In this document: positions 9,431 to 18,688 of the stretch, one piece after another
Position numbering within the stretch: the stretch's first letter is position 1
Layout of the letters: every line of letters begins with the position of its first letter
Source of the DNA: an uncultured Lachnospiraceae bacterium
Lineage (GTDB): Bacteria > Bacillota > Clostridia > Lachnospirales > Lachnospiraceae
Length of the DNA stretch: 64,000 bases
Direction of reading: 5' to 3'
Assembly: GCA_947591245.1 (NCBI GenBank)
Contig: CANQCY010000001.1
Coordinates: forward strand, 143,733 to 207,732
Made by a program: the position numbers and the translations under genes
The notes under the pieces: generated by a model
Databases searched by the model: none
Told to the model about the DNA's origin: nothing
The model's input: only the letters and a program-made list of their open reading frames with translations

Positions 9431-9470
9431 ATTATAAATCGAGCAGATGATTCGATGGAGGGGTAATGTT

Positions 9471-9515
9471 GTGATTATGGTGTATTTTTCTATTGATTGG
9501 AGTGAAGCCGTATGA
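9471..9515 (+). CDS. Possible 14-residue leader peptide before the PilZ gene
   Basis: A very short frame starts at GTG 9471 and ends in a TGA at 9513-9515 that overlaps the ATG of the next gene (ATGA arrangement). A good ribosome site, GGAGGGG at 9457-9463, lies seven bases upstream. The peptide would read MIMVYFSIDWSEAV. The layout resembles translational coupling to the PilZ gene, which also has its own GGAGTGAAG. No family is recognised and chance cannot be excluded at this size. Confidence 0.25.
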   Translation: MIMVYFSIDWSEAV

Positions 9516-10312
9516 GGAAAGTTCTGATTCATATCGGGGATAAAATTGAGATGACGCACGTGAAAAGCGCAACGAGAAGAAAGCTGTCGGATGTTAAATA
9601 CGTCAGCAGCGTTCTGGAATATGACGGCAGAAGGACGGCGAAGATTTCCACGCCGATTTATGGGGGAAAAGTGATTCCCATCCAGCCGGGAGACGAGTAC
9701 AACCTTTGTTTTTATACGTCCGCGGGCCTGTTTTTGAGCAGGGTAAGGGTGAAATCGCGTTTTAAGGAAAAGAATATGTTCGGTCTTTCCGTGGAGATGC
9801 TGACTCGTCCCACGAAACACCAGCGGAGGCAGTTTTTTCGCCTTGACTGCGTGATGAAAATGCGCTATCGGATTGTAACGCCAGAGGAAAGGGAGCTTCG
9901 CGATTTCATTGCGTCGAGTAGCTTTGAGGATCCTCAAGAGCTGGAAGTCCATATGCAGAAGCTCGAAGGGATGACGGGGGACTGGGAGCGCGCAACTCTT
10001 ACGGATATCAGCGGAGGAGGCGTACGCTTTAAATGCAGGGAGAACATGGAACCGGATCAGATCCTGGAGATTTCGGTACCGCTGGCATTTAAAGAAGGGA
10101 CCCGGGCGTTTTGCTGCATGGTTAAGGTGGTGGCAATCGCCAATATTATGCTCAAGGGGTCGAGCGAGATTGAATTGCGGTGCCAGTTTTTCCAGATTGA
10201 AAAAGCAAAAAGGGAGCTGGTCGTTAAATATGTATTTGAAGAACAGAGAAGGCGAATGAGAAATAAGATTGGGGTACAGATTGCGCCGAATGAAGACATG
10301 GATGAGATGTAG
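9512..10312 (+). CDS. YcgR/PilZ-domain c-di-GMP receptor
   Basis: This is a flagellar-brake type protein. Residues about 1-100 fit the YcgR N-terminal beta domain. The PilZ domain carries both c-di-GMP-binding motifs: R106-x3-R110 (RQFFR) and D165-x-S167-x-x-G170 (DISGGG). By analogy with YcgR/DgrA it would bind c-di-GMP and slow or bias the motor. Its place inside the fla/che operon, between flhG and cheB, supports a motility role. A charged insert (about 126-160) separates the two PilZ motifs and is longer than usual. No enzyme domain is present. Confidence 0.9.
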   Translation: MRKVLIHIGDKIEMTHVKSATRRKLSDVKYVSSVLEYDGRRTAKISTPIYGGKVIPIQPGDEYNLCFYTSAGLFLSRVRVKSRFKEKNMFGLSVEMLTRPTKHQRRQFFRLDCVMKMRYRIVTPEERELRDFIASSSFEDPQELEVHMQKLEGMTGDWERATLTDISGGGVRFKCRENMEPDQILEISVPLAFKEGTRAFCCMVKVVAIANIMLKGSSEIELRCQFFQIEKAKRELVVKYVFEEQRRRMRNKIGVQIAPNEDMDEM

Positions 10313-10330
10313 TCGGCGGAAAGGGAATGG

Positions 10331-11410
10331 TTGCGTTTTATGAAAAAAATCTTGGTGGTTGATGACTCTGCAGTCATGAGGAAGTTGCTATCTGATATAA
10401 TAAAAAAAGAACCTAATGTAAGCGTTGTGGACACTGTAGAAAACGGAAGCCTGGTCGTACAGCTTTTGCGAAAAAAACAGATGTACGATTTGATTGTGCT
10501 TGATATCAAGATGCCCGAATTAGACGGGGTAAGCGTACTGGAGTTTATGAATCGCAACAACTACAAGATTCCGACGCTTATTGTCAGCTCGGAGGCGAGC
10601 AAAAGCAAGGCGGAAACGTTGAGGGCGCTGGAACTCGGGGCTTACGATTTTGTGAAAAAGCCCGGCGCCTCAGGAGAAGCGACTGTGACGGAATTTTGCG
10701 AACAGATTCGCGAAAAAGTGCAGTGCGGCTTGAAGATGACCTGGGCAGTAAATTTTGTAACGGGAGATAAAGCATATGCCGCGGCGCCTGTGGCAAGGCA
10801 TAGAGACGGAAAAGGCGTTTTAAGGGGAATGCAGGGGGGAAATATTATTTTTATCGCCTCTTCTACCGGCGGCCCCAAGGCGCTTCAATCCGTGATACCG
10901 GTTTTCCCTGAAAATTTAGGGTGTCCGGTTGTCGTTGTCCAGCACATGCCGGAAGGGTTCACAGCATCCTTGGCGGCGCGTTTAAACGAACTGAGCCGGT
11001 GCAGGGTCAAAGAGGCGGAACATGAAGAGATCCTAGAAAACGGAGTCGTTTATATCGCAAAAGGAGGGCACCAGCTCCGCGTGAAGGCGGCCGGAGCGAA
11101 AGGGTATCGGCTGACGCTGGATCGGGATGAACCGAGAAACGGGCTCCGTCCTTGCGCCGACGTATTTCTGGAGTCATTGTTGGACACCGGATACCAGAGG
11201 GTCATATGCGCCGTGCTGACCGGGATGGGAAGTGACGGAACAAGCGGATTGCTCCAGTTAAAAGAGGTGAAGCAGGTATACGCGGTAGGACAAAACCAGA
11301 AGTCGTGCGTTGTCTACGGCATGCCCCGCGCGGCAGTTCAGGCGGGCGTGGTAGACGTCGTCGTCGATTTGGCGGATGTGGGCAACATGCTGACCAAGAT
11401 GGTGATGTGA
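10331..11410 (+). CDS. cheB: Chemotaxis methylesterase/deamidase CheB
   Basis: CheB removes methyl groups from chemoreceptors and deamidates receptor glutamines. The N-terminal receiver has D11-D12 and phospho-acceptor D58. The C-terminal esterase has the catalytic triad S178 (ASSTGGP), H205 (QHMPEGF) and D302 (GMGSDGTSG). Start choice is uncertain: TTG 10331 sits at a good distance from AAAGGGA, while ATG 10340 gives the more usual beginning MKKILVVDDS. Numbering here uses the TTG. No cheR is present in the window, so the matching methyltransferase must lie elsewhere. Confidence 0.95.
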   Translation: MRFMKKILVVDDSAVMRKLLSDIIKKEPNVSVVDTVENGSLVVQLLRKKQMYDLIVLDIKMPELDGVSVLEFMNRNNYKIPTLIVSSEASKSKAETLRALELGAYDFVKKPGASGEATVTEFCEQIREKVQCGLKMTWAVNFVTGDKAYAAAPVARHRDGKGVLRGMQGGNIIFIASSTGGPKALQSVIPVFPENLGCPVVVVQHMPEGFTASLAARLNELSRCRVKEAEHEEILENGVVYIAKGGHQLRVKAAGAKGYRLTLDRDEPRNGLRPCADVFLESLLDTGYQRVICAVLTGMGSDGTSGLLQLKEVKQVYAVGQNQKSCVVYGMPRAAVQAGVVDVVVDLADVGNMLTKMVM

Positions 11411-11488
11411 TAAACCGGGTTTTATGAAATATTGTACAATGTAACGAAATAGTTTTGCAGTGATGATACAATGGAATGGAGGATAAGG

Positions 11489-13603
11489 ATGGATACCAGT
11501 CAATATTTAGAATTATTTATCGATGAAACAAAAGAGCATTTACAGTCATTGAACGAGCATATTCTGGAGTTGGAGAAAGATCCGGAAAATGCCGATACGA
11601 TTAACGAGATTTTCCGCGCGGCCCATACTCTGAAGGGGATGGCGGGAACGATGGGATTTGCCAGAATGCAGCGGCTTACCCACGATCTGGAAAATGTGTT
11701 TCAGGAGATCAGGAACGGCAATATGAAGGCGAATGCAAAGCTGGTTGATATTTTGTTCCGCGGATTGGATGCATTGGAATCCTATCTTGAAGTGATTTCT
11801 ACGACGGGCGGCGAAGGTACGGAAGACAATGAAGATATCATCAATGATTTAAACGAGGTCATTGCCGAAGAAAAGGGAACCGGGGGTTCCGCCGATGCGG
11901 AAAAGGCAGCCGATAAGGAGGCGTCTTCGCAGACGGCGGAAAACGCTGCGGGATCCGCTCCCTTGAGGGAACGCAAATACGAGAGGATTCCTGTTTCGGA
12001 ATATGAAATCAATTCCATGAATAAGGCGAAGGAAGAGGGACAGAACATATTCGGCATTACGGTTTACATTCAGGAATCCTGCATATTGAAGGCGGCGCGG
12101 GCGTTCCTCGTGTTTAAAACGATGGAGAGCAGGGGCGAACTCATTAAATCGCTGCCAACGGTAGAGCAGATTGAGGATGAGGAGTTTGAGTTTGACTTTA
12201 GCTGGATTCTTGCCACGAAAGAGAGCAAGGAGACTGTGAAGCAGCTGATTATGAATGTTTCGGAGATCGCGGACGTCAGCATCGGAGAGTTTCAATATGA
12301 TTCGCAGATAACGCCGGAAGAGGTCAAGGAGACGGAGGAAGAGGGCAAAAAGAAGCCGGCGGCGGAGCCTTCTGAACCGAAGAAAGCAGTGCAGACGGCT
12401 TCGAAAGGCAAAGTGGCAAGCCGTTCCGTGCGCGTGGATATCGATAAGCTCGATGTGCTGATGAATCTTGTGAGCGAGCTTATTATTGCTAAAAATGCGC
12501 TGGTATCTGTTTCGTCCGGCGGCGAGGGAACGGATGCCGGATCGGGCGTGAATGAGGGACAGAATCAGGCGTTCCACGAGAATATCGAGTATCTTGAGCG
12601 CGTGACGACGAACCTTCATGAATCAGTGATGAAAGTCAGGATGGTGCCGATTGAGAGCGTGGTAAACCGTTTTCCGCGTATGATCCGCGATCTGAACCGC
12701 AAGCTCGGGAAGAAAATGGAGCTGTATATGTCCGGTGAGGATACGGAGCTGGATCGTACTGTTATAGATGAGCTCGGCGATCCGCTGATGCATCTTCTCC
12801 GTAATTCGGCGGATCATGGACTTGAGAGCAATGCCGAACGCGTGCGCCTTGGCAAGCCGGAGGTTGGCTCGATCTTTCTGGACGCCTATCAGGATGGAAA
12901 TAACGTAACGATTGAAGTAAGGGATGACGGCGCCGGAATCGATACGGAAAAGGTAAAGAGGAAAGCGCTGGAACGCGGCACGATTACAGAGCAGCAGGCA
13001 GAGACAATGAGCGATAAGGATTTTATCGATCTTTTATTCCGCCCGAGCTTTTCTACAGCAGACCAGATTTCGGATATTTCCGGAAGAGGCGTCGGCCTTG
13101 ATGTCGTAAAGACAAAGATTGAGTCGCTCGGAGGAAGCATTGAGGCGAAAAGCGTGAAGGGAGAGGGAAGCACCTTTGCGATCCAGCTTCCGTTGACGCT
13201 GGCGATTATTCAGGCGCTGATGGTAGAGGTCGGAAAAGAAAAATACGCGATTCCCCTTGGCAATGTCGATACGATCGAAGATGTATTGATCAATGAAATC
13301 AAGCTGGTGCAGTCGAAAGAAGTCATACATCTCCGCGGAAGCGTTATTCCGATTATCAGGATGAATGAAATATTGGAAATGGAAGATTATGAGAAGAGCG
13401 GGGAAACGGAATCCGAGATCATAGTCGTTGTGAAAAAGGGCGATCAGAGAATCGGCCTGGCTGTGGATAAGCTTTTGGGTCAGCAGGAAACGGTTATCAA
13501 GTCGATAGGGCACCACATCACAAACGCCAAGCTGTTTAGCGGCGCGACGATTCTCGGTGATGGCGAAGTGGCATTGATCCTTGATACAAATACATTAATC
13601 TAG
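11489..13603 (+). CDS. cheA: Chemotaxis histidine kinase CheA
   Basis: This is the central kinase of chemotaxis. The HPt domain carries the phosphorylated H46 (FRAAHTLKGMAG). A CheY-binding (P2) region lies near 180-275 (ITVYIQESCILKAARAFLVF), followed by a charged linker, the dimerisation helices (VDIDKLDVLMNLVSELIIAKN), the ATPase domain (N box LLRNSADHG, G1 DDGAGI, G2 GRGVGLDVVK) and a C-terminal CheW-like domain. ATG 11489 is chosen because GGAGG at 11476-11480 precedes it; the in-frame ATG 11471 lacks a site. cheW follows after 16 bases. Confidence 0.97.
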   Translation: MDTSQYLELFIDETKEHLQSLNEHILELEKDPENADTINEIFRAAHTLKGMAGTMGFARMQRLTHDLENVFQEIRNGNMKANAKLVDILFRGLDALESYLEVISTTGGEGTEDNEDIINDLNEVIAEEKGTGGSADAEKAADKEASSQTAENAAGSAPLRERKYERIPVSEYEINSMNKAKEEGQNIFGITVYIQESCILKAARAFLVFKTMESRGELIKSLPTVEQIEDEEFEFDFSWILATKESKETVKQLIMNVSEIADVSIGEFQYDSQITPEEVKETEEEGKKKPAAEPSEPKKAVQTASKGKVASRSVRVDIDKLDVLMNLVSELIIAKNALVSVSSGGEGTDAGSGVNEGQNQAFHENIEYLERVTTNLHESVMKVRMVPIESVVNRFPRMIRDLNRKLGKKMELYMSGEDTELDRTVIDELGDPLMHLLRNSADHGLESNAERVRLGKPEVGSIFLDAYQDGNNVTIEVRDDGAGIDTEKVKRKALERGTITEQQAETMSDKDFIDLLFRPSFSTADQISDISGRGVGLDVVKTKIESLGGSIEAKSVKGEGSTFAIQLPLTLAIIQALMVEVGKEKYAIPLGNVDTIEDVLINEIKLVQSKEVIHLRGSVIPIIRMNEILEMEDYEKSGETESEIIVVVKKGDQRIGLAVDKLLGQQETVIKSIGHHITNAKLFSGATILGDGEVALILDTNTLI

Positions 13604-13619
13604 AAAAGAGGGTAAGCTC

Positions 13620-14084
13620 ATGGATGGAATGATAAATGAAACGACAGTAGAAGAAATTCAGTACATAGTGATTCGTATTGGGGAAGAACAATACGGCATC
13701 AATATCGGATATGTCGATAATATTGTCCGGATGCAGCGGATTACGCGGGTTCCAAAATCCCAGCCGTATTATGTGGGCGTAATCAATCTCCGTGGCGAGG
13801 TGGTTCCCGTAATGAGCCTCCGAAAGCGTTTCGGACTGGAAGTTACGGAGTATTCCGGCTCGACAAGAATTATTATATTGAAACTGGAAGACCAGTCTCT
13901 TGTAGGGGTAGTCGTTGATGAAGTCAGAGAGGTAGTCAACCTGGATCCGAAGACCATTGAGGCGCCGTCCTTTAAGCTGGATGAGAAAAATGCGGCGTAT
14001 CTTGCCGGTATTGGGAAAAACGGGGACAATCTTATTTCATTGCTAAATATAGAAAATGTGGTTGGAGATACGAAGACGGCATGA
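13620..14084 (+). CDS. cheW: Chemotaxis coupling protein CheW
   Basis: CheW links chemoreceptors to CheA. It is a single CheW domain of 154 residues with family motifs YGINIGYVDNIVRMQRITRVP, YYVGVINLRGEVVPVMSLRKR and VDEVREVVNL. The gene starts behind GAGGGTAAG and ends in an ATGA overlap with cheD. There is no receiver domain, so it is not CheV. Confidence 0.96.
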   Translation: MDGMINETTVEEIQYIVIRIGEEQYGINIGYVDNIVRMQRITRVPKSQPYYVGVINLRGEVVPVMSLRKRFGLEVTEYSGSTRIIILKLEDQSLVGVVVDEVREVVNLDPKTIEAPSFKLDEKNAAYLAGIGKNGDNLISLLNIENVVGDTKTA

Positions 14085-14566
14085 GCGAGATGGTTCGTGT
14101 GGGAATGGCGGAGTATAAGCTCTGCTGTTCGCCGCAAAAAATATCAACCGTTGGATTGGGATCATGCGTGGGGGTTGTCTTGTATGACAGCGCCGCGAAG
14201 ATATGCGGAATGGCGCATATTATGATGCCGGATAGCACAAAAGCCACTAAAATTTCTAACCGGATGAAGTTTGCCGATACATGCATTCAGGACATGTACG
14301 GCGATCTGATCCGGGCCGGCGCCAATCCGAGGCGTTTGATTGCCAAGATGGCCGGCGGGGCGAAAATGTTTGATCATCGGGGCGGGATGGAGTGTTTGGA
14401 CATTGGACGCCAGAATGAAGAGGCTGTACGCAAAGTGCTGTTAAAATGGGAGATTCCGATTGTTTGCGAAGATGTTGGGAAAAATTACGGAAGAACAATT
14501 GAATTTGATACGACCACAGGGGAGCTGTTCATACACTCTGTTGGTTCTGGCGACATAATTATCTGA
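14081..14566 (+). CDS. cheD: Chemoreceptor glutamine deamidase CheD
   Basis: CheD deamidates specific receptor glutamines and in Bacillus is titrated by CheC. The catalytic cysteine C29 (GLGSCVGV) and histidine H46 (GMAHIMMP) are present, with GGAKMF and the usual C-terminal beta strands. It overlaps cheW by four bases. The usual partner gene cheC, which sits just before cheD in Bacillus, is absent here; FliY is the only CheC-like protein visible in the window. Confidence 0.95.
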   Translation: MSEMVRVGMAEYKLCCSPQKISTVGLGSCVGVVLYDSAAKICGMAHIMMPDSTKATKISNRMKFADTCIQDMYGDLIRAGANPRRLIAKMAGGAKMFDHRGGMECLDIGRQNEEAVRKVLLKWEIPIVCEDVGKNYGRTIEFDTTTGELFIHSVGSGDIII

Positions 14567-14612
14567 TTTTATACGGAATTGGGGAAAAGACGTGCGCGAA
14601 CGGAGGGAAAGA

Positions 14613-14966
14613 ATGAAATATCGGTTTATTCCGGCATTTGTCATGCTGTTGGCGGGATTGGTATGCTGTATCATGAGCATTGTTCAGAGATGGCCGGTGG
14701 CTTATAGCATGATCGCTCTTATCATTGTACTTATTGTCTTTTATATTATCGGCCAGATCGCCGCTCAGGTAGTAGGCAAGGTTGCGGCGGAGCACGAGGC
14801 GATGGTGAAGGCAGAGCAGGAGCGTTTGGAAGCAGAGGCGGAGGCGAAGCGTCTGGAAGAAGAGGCGAGGCTGGCAAAGGAAGAAGAAAAGAAAAAAGAA
14901 AAGAAAAAAGAAGAAATGCAGGCTGACGGAGCAGAAGAGGCGCCGGATTCGGAGAACAGCTGGTAA
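14613..14966 (+). CDS. Small membrane protein with charged coiled-coil tail, unknown function
   Basis: I do not recognise a named family. ATG 14613 is chosen because GGAGGG ends five bases upstream; GTG 14592 is the other option. The protein has two hydrophobic segments (about 6-24 and 32-55), then a Glu/Ala/Lys-rich helix (about 58-100) likely to form a coiled coil in the cytoplasm, and an acidic end. It is a two-pass membrane protein between cheD and the FliA sigma gene on the same operon. That position suggests a role in motility or its regulation, but this is inference only. Confidence 0.7.
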   Translation: MKYRFIPAFVMLLAGLVCCIMSIVQRWPVAYSMIALIIVLIVFYIIGQIAAQVVGKVAAEHEAMVKAEQERLEAEAEAKRLEEEARLAKEEEKKKEKKKEEMQADGAEEAPDSENSW

Positions 14967-15056
14967 TCCGGATTGCAGATCGGGAATTCCTTTGAAGGAC
15001 CAGTCTGAATGGAGTTGCCCGCAACATCATTTATATATACTAAGTGGGGTATGTTT

Positions 15057-15827
15057 ATGGCTTTAAGTGAGGGAGAAAGAAAAAAGCTCTGGAATAAATA
15101 TATGAAAACCAAAAGCCAGGAGCTTCGGGAGCAGCTGATTCTCGAATATGTGAACCTGGTCAATCTTGTGGCGGGAAGAATGGGAATGTATCTCGGCTAT
15201 ACGGTAGAATATGATGATTTGGTCGGTTATGGGATTTTTGGGCTGATTGACGCCATTGACAAATTCAATCTTGAGAAAAATGTGAAGTTTGAGACTTATG
15301 CCAGCTTACGGATCCGCGGTTCCATATTGGATCAGATCCGCAAGATGGATTGGATCCCGAGAACGCTTCGCCAAAGGCAAAGGCAGATGGATAATGCGTG
15401 CGCCAAGCTGGAGGCAGAACTGGGCAGGCCCGCTACGGACGCCGAGATCGCAAATGAATTGGACGTCACGGTCGAAGAGTATGAAGGATGGAAAAACGAG
15501 GCTCAGTTTACGAATCTCGTTTCACTGGATGATTATTTGGAGCAGGGCGGCGGCAAAATGGAGGCGGGCGGATCCCGCCGTTTTGAGCAGCCGGAACAGG
15601 CGATTCAGAAAAAAGAACTGAAAGAGATGCTGGCGGAGGCGCTGCGTACTCTCACGGAGAAAGAGTGCAGCGTCATCACGCTATATTATTATGAGGACAT
15701 GACGCTTAAGGAAATCAGTCAGGTTTTGTCGGTGTCGGAGTCCAGAGTTTCCCAGCTTCATACGAAAGCGCTTCAGAAGATTAAAGTGCGGCTGGGGGAT
15801 TCGGTTGAACTGTTAAATTTGTTTTAA
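15057..15827 (+). CDS. fliA: Flagellar sigma factor FliA/WhiG family (sigma-28/sigma-D type)
   Basis: This alternative sigma factor reads late flagellar and chemotaxis promoters. Region 2 is clear (LVGYGIFGLIDAIDKF; FETYASLRIRGSILDQIRKMDWIPR), region 3 follows (LGRPATDAEIANEL), and region 4 carries the helix-turn-helix (MTLKEISQVLSVSESRVSQLHTKALQKIK). ATG 15057 fits a GTGGGG site seven bases upstream; in-frame ATGs at 15051 and 15009 are less well placed. It corresponds to Bacillus sigD at the same operon position. No FlgM-like anti-sigma factor is in the window. Confidence 0.95.
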   Translation: MALSEGERKKLWNKYMKTKSQELREQLILEYVNLVNLVAGRMGMYLGYTVEYDDLVGYGIFGLIDAIDKFNLEKNVKFETYASLRIRGSILDQIRKMDWIPRTLRQRQRQMDNACAKLEAELGRPATDAEIANELDVTVEEYEGWKNEAQFTNLVSLDDYLEQGGGKMEAGGSRRFEQPEQAIQKKELKEMLAEALRTLTEKECSVITLYYYEDMTLKEISQVLSVSESRVSQLHTKALQKIKVRLGDSVELLNLF

Positions 15828-15875
15828 ATGATTTCGGTTGCGTTTACAGGAGACAGGTCGGAAAGGAGGGTAAAT

Positions 15876-17474
15876 ATGGGGAAAAATGCATATTTTCAAG
15901 TGGTACATAAGACGAATAAGACAATGCTTAAGGTGTTTCCGGCTTCCAAGGATGGGGAGATGTTTTCGGTTGACGAGGTGGTGAGGTATCTGGATCTCAT
16001 CAATTTTAAAGACGTCGATACCGTAGCGCTGCACAACTATTTGAATAAAGGCGATTTTAAGTTGGAATTTTTACTGGCAAAAAAGGAAATACTGCCGGAG
16101 GACGGAAAAACAATTACGAAAATTGAAGATCAGGGGCAGCGTGCAGTTACCCGGTTTTATCCGCCGTCGGATGGCGGCAGGAAGATGACGAGAAACGATA
16201 TTCTCAGCGATCTGGCGCAGGCAGGCATTGTTCACGGGATCCAGCAGGACGTGATCGATGAGTTTTTGAAAAATCCGGAGTTCTGCAGGGACTATGTGGT
16301 TGCTGTTGCAACGCCGCCGGTACAGGGACACGACGCGGTAGTAGAGTATCATTTTGATATCAATACGACGGCAAAACCCAAATTAAATGAAGATGGCAGC
16401 GTAGATTTTCATCAATTGGGGAATATTAAGCCTGTGGAAGTTGGCGACAAGCTGGCGACCCTTACGCCCGCAGACCGTGGAAAGCCCGGGATTAACGTAT
16501 TGGGAGGAGCGCTTCCTCCGGTGAAGGTGGCGGTGAAGCACCTTCGGTTCGGAAGAAATATTACGCTTTCCGAGGATAAGTGTGAAATCTATTCGGATGT
16601 TGCCGGTCATGTAACTCTTGTGGACGACATGGTTATGGTTTCCGATGTGTATGAAGTGCCGGCAAATGTGGACTCTTCTACTGGCGATATCGAATATAAC
16701 GGAACCGTAAATGTGGTAGGAAACGTCAATACGGGATATGAGATCCGTGCGGAGGGCGATATTATTGTAAATGGAGCCGTCGAGGGCGCGACGCTCATTG
16801 CCGGGGGCAACATCGTGCTAAAGCGCGGCATGCAGGGCATGAACCGGGGAACTCTTGAAGCGGAAGGAAATATTACGGCTAAATTTATCGAGAACAGCAC
16901 AGTGAAGTGCAACGGCACGTTGATGTGCGACGCGGTGCTCCACAGCGATGTGGAGTGCAACGGAAAAATTTCGATCCTTGGAAGAAAAGGGCTTATCAAC
17001 GGAGGGCATATTCGTTCGTACACGGATATTGCGGCGACGCAGCTCGGATCCTCCATGGGAATTACTACATCTGTAGAAATCATGTCTGATGTGGATCTGA
17101 TCAAGAGGCAGAACGATATCGGAGAGAAGGTTGAGGAAACAAACGCTGCCCTTCAGAAAATGAATGTAGTGCTTATCGCCATCAAAAGATCCATCAATGA
17201 GGGCAATGAGATTACGCCGGAGCAGGAAAGGTATCTTAAAATGGCGGCTAAGACAAAACCGATATTGAAAAAGCAGATTCGGGATATGGAGCATGAATAC
17301 GATAATTTACAAAAGGTGATTGATTCTACGCAGCATGCGAGCATAAAGGTGGAAAGCGTAGTAAATGCCGGCGTCCGCATTATTATTCAGGATGTCACGC
17401 GCATTATTAATGACAATGTTTCCAGATGTAAGTTTGTCCGCGAAGGGGCGGATGTGAAAATTTTAGGATTGTAA
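15876..17474 (+). CDS. FapA/DUF342-domain protein, flagellar operon
   Basis: This is a 532-residue member of the DUF342/FapA family. The N-terminal part (about 1-110) is a less conserved domain. The middle (about 125-400) is a Gly- and Val-rich beta-helix-like region (INVLGGALPPV; VVGNVNTGYEIRAEGDIIVNGAVEGATLIAGGNIVLK), and residues about 400-475 are a helical/coiled-coil segment. FapA in Vibrio helps polar flagellum assembly through an HubP-linked route; whether that holds here is not known. ATG 15876 follows AAAGGAGGG; the in-frame ATG 15828 is rejected for lack of a site. It sits directly after the sigma factor. Confidence 0.85.
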   Translation: MGKNAYFQVVHKTNKTMLKVFPASKDGEMFSVDEVVRYLDLINFKDVDTVALHNYLNKGDFKLEFLLAKKEILPEDGKTITKIEDQGQRAVTRFYPPSDGGRKMTRNDILSDLAQAGIVHGIQQDVIDEFLKNPEFCRDYVVAVATPPVQGHDAVVEYHFDINTTAKPKLNEDGSVDFHQLGNIKPVEVGDKLATLTPADRGKPGINVLGGALPPVKVAVKHLRFGRNITLSEDKCEIYSDVAGHVTLVDDMVMVSDVYEVPANVDSSTGDIEYNGTVNVVGNVNTGYEIRAEGDIIVNGAVEGATLIAGGNIVLKRGMQGMNRGTLEAEGNITAKFIENSTVKCNGTLMCDAVLHSDVECNGKISILGRKGLINGGHIRSYTDIAATQLGSSMGITTSVEIMSDVDLIKRQNDIGEKVEETNAALQKMNVVLIAIKRSINEGNEITPEQERYLKMAAKTKPILKKQIRDMEHEYDNLQKVIDSTQHASIKVESVVNAGVRIIIQDVTRIINDNVSRCKFVREGADVKILGL

Positions 17475-17495
17475 TAGAAAGGCAGGGTGATTGTT

Positions 17496-17798
17496 ATGCC
17501 GATCAGTGCAATTGACGCTTCTACGATCGCGCCGCGTTCCGCTGAAGCATCCAGTTTGGTGGGAAAAGAGCAGCAGCAGATTCATCATGTCGGAGAAAAT
17601 GGCGCCGTTAGTTTTCAGCAGAATGTCGAGCAGAAAAGCCAGCGCACGGTGGAAACTGCAAAAAGCGAGACGGACGAGTACAACTATGAAGGCTCCGGTT
17701 CCGGTAAATATCAGGACGGAAGAAAAAAGAAGAAAAAGGAAGGAAAGGAAGCCCCCGTTGCTCCGCGTTCAAATAGCAGTTTTGACATTATGGTGTAG
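17496..17798 (+). CDS. Small flagellar-operon protein, unknown function
   Basis: This is a 100-residue protein predicted to be soluble and largely disordered. It starts MPISAIDAS, has a Gln/Glu-rich middle, a run of Lys residues (about 76-82), and ends SSFDIMV. I recall small proteins of similar build (MPI... start, Lys-rich middle, short hydrophobic Asp-Ile end) in clostridial flagellar operons, but have no named family. ATG 17496 is preferred over GTG 17487 for its spacing from AGGCAGGG. It lies between the FapA-type gene and the DUF6115-like gene. Confidence 0.7.
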   Translation: MPISAIDASTIAPRSAEASSLVGKEQQQIHHVGENGAVSFQQNVEQKSQRTVETAKSETDEYNYEGSGSGKYQDGRKKKKKEGKEAPVAPRSNSSFDIMV

Positions 17799-17818
17799 AA
17801 GAAAGGTAAAGCTTTAGG

Positions 17819-18688
17819 ATGAATATAGCAGAAGTACTATTACTGATACTCGGTTTTGCGAGCGTCTCAATTAGTTTTTTTATAGGAAACAGGGAAAAGG
17901 GCAAAGCGCCGGAGGGGACGGAAGAGGATGCTTTTTCGAGAGACATTTGGACGGAAAAAGAAGAAGAGCTTGTCCGGGATCAGATTACCCGTATTTTAAA
18001 AGAAGAAAGGGAGAACATTGTCGTTGAGACTACCAATCTTCTTAATCGGAGAAGCAATGAGAAAATTATGGAATTTGACGAATTTTCCAGTCAGCTTATG
18101 GCAAAGATCAACCACAATCATGACGAGGTTGTATTTATGTATAATATGCTGACGGAGAAAGAAAAAGAATGGAAAGAAGCGGCGGCAGCGTCAAAGCCGC
18201 AGCCAACGGCAAAACCGCAGCCAGACGCTCCGGTCAGGCAGCAGGAGGATGTGCGGGCGTCCAAAGAGACAGTCCCGGGGCCATCGCCATCTGCGTCGCC
18301 GGTTCAGGAAGCAAAGCCGGCAAAAAGGCAGAAGGCTGTTGCCGGGAATGCGGCTCCTGCATCAAAATACGCTGCGAAACAGGAGACGGGACTGGAACAG
18401 CTGACAAAACGTGCAAAAATGACGGCGGATGCCGCGCCGCAGAAACCGGGGCGCGAGCCGGATAAAACAGTAATTGCGGAACAACCGTTGGGAGCCGCGC
18501 CCGAACAGGCGGCAGCTCAGATGGAAAAGACGCCTGAAACGACGGAAAACGGCAGTACGGACAACGTGAATAGCAAGATTGTCAAAATGTACAGGCAGGG
18601 AAAATCAATATTAGAAATTTCAAAGCTTCTGAACGTCGGGCAGGGCGAGGTAAAGCTTACGATTGCTTTATACGGAGGAAACAGATGA
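17819..18688 (+). CDS. SwrB/DUF6115-like membrane-anchored protein
   Basis: An N-terminal transmembrane segment (about 4-22) is followed by a long helical, partly coiled-coil region (about 40-120), a Pro/Ala/Lys-rich spacer (about 125-245), and a short C-terminal module resembling a helix-turn-helix (IVKMYRQGKSILEISKLLNVGQGEVKLTIALYG). This layout and the position between the flagellar sigma factor and rpsB match Bacillus SwrB, which activates assembly of the flagellar export apparatus. The name is therefore by position and architecture, not by close sequence identity. It overlaps the next gene by four bases (ATGA). Confidence 0.65.
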   Translation: MNIAEVLLLILGFASVSISFFIGNREKGKAPEGTEEDAFSRDIWTEKEEELVRDQITRILKEERENIVVETTNLLNRRSNEKIMEFDEFSSQLMAKINHNHDEVVFMYNMLTEKEKEWKEAAAASKPQPTAKPQPDAPVRQQEDVRASKETVPGPSPSASPVQEAKPAKRQKAVAGNAAPASKYAAKQETGLEQLTKRAKMTADAAPQKPGREPDKTVIAEQPLGAAPEQAAAQMEKTPETTENGSTDNVNSKIVKMYRQGKSILEISKLLNVGQGEVKLTIALYGGNR

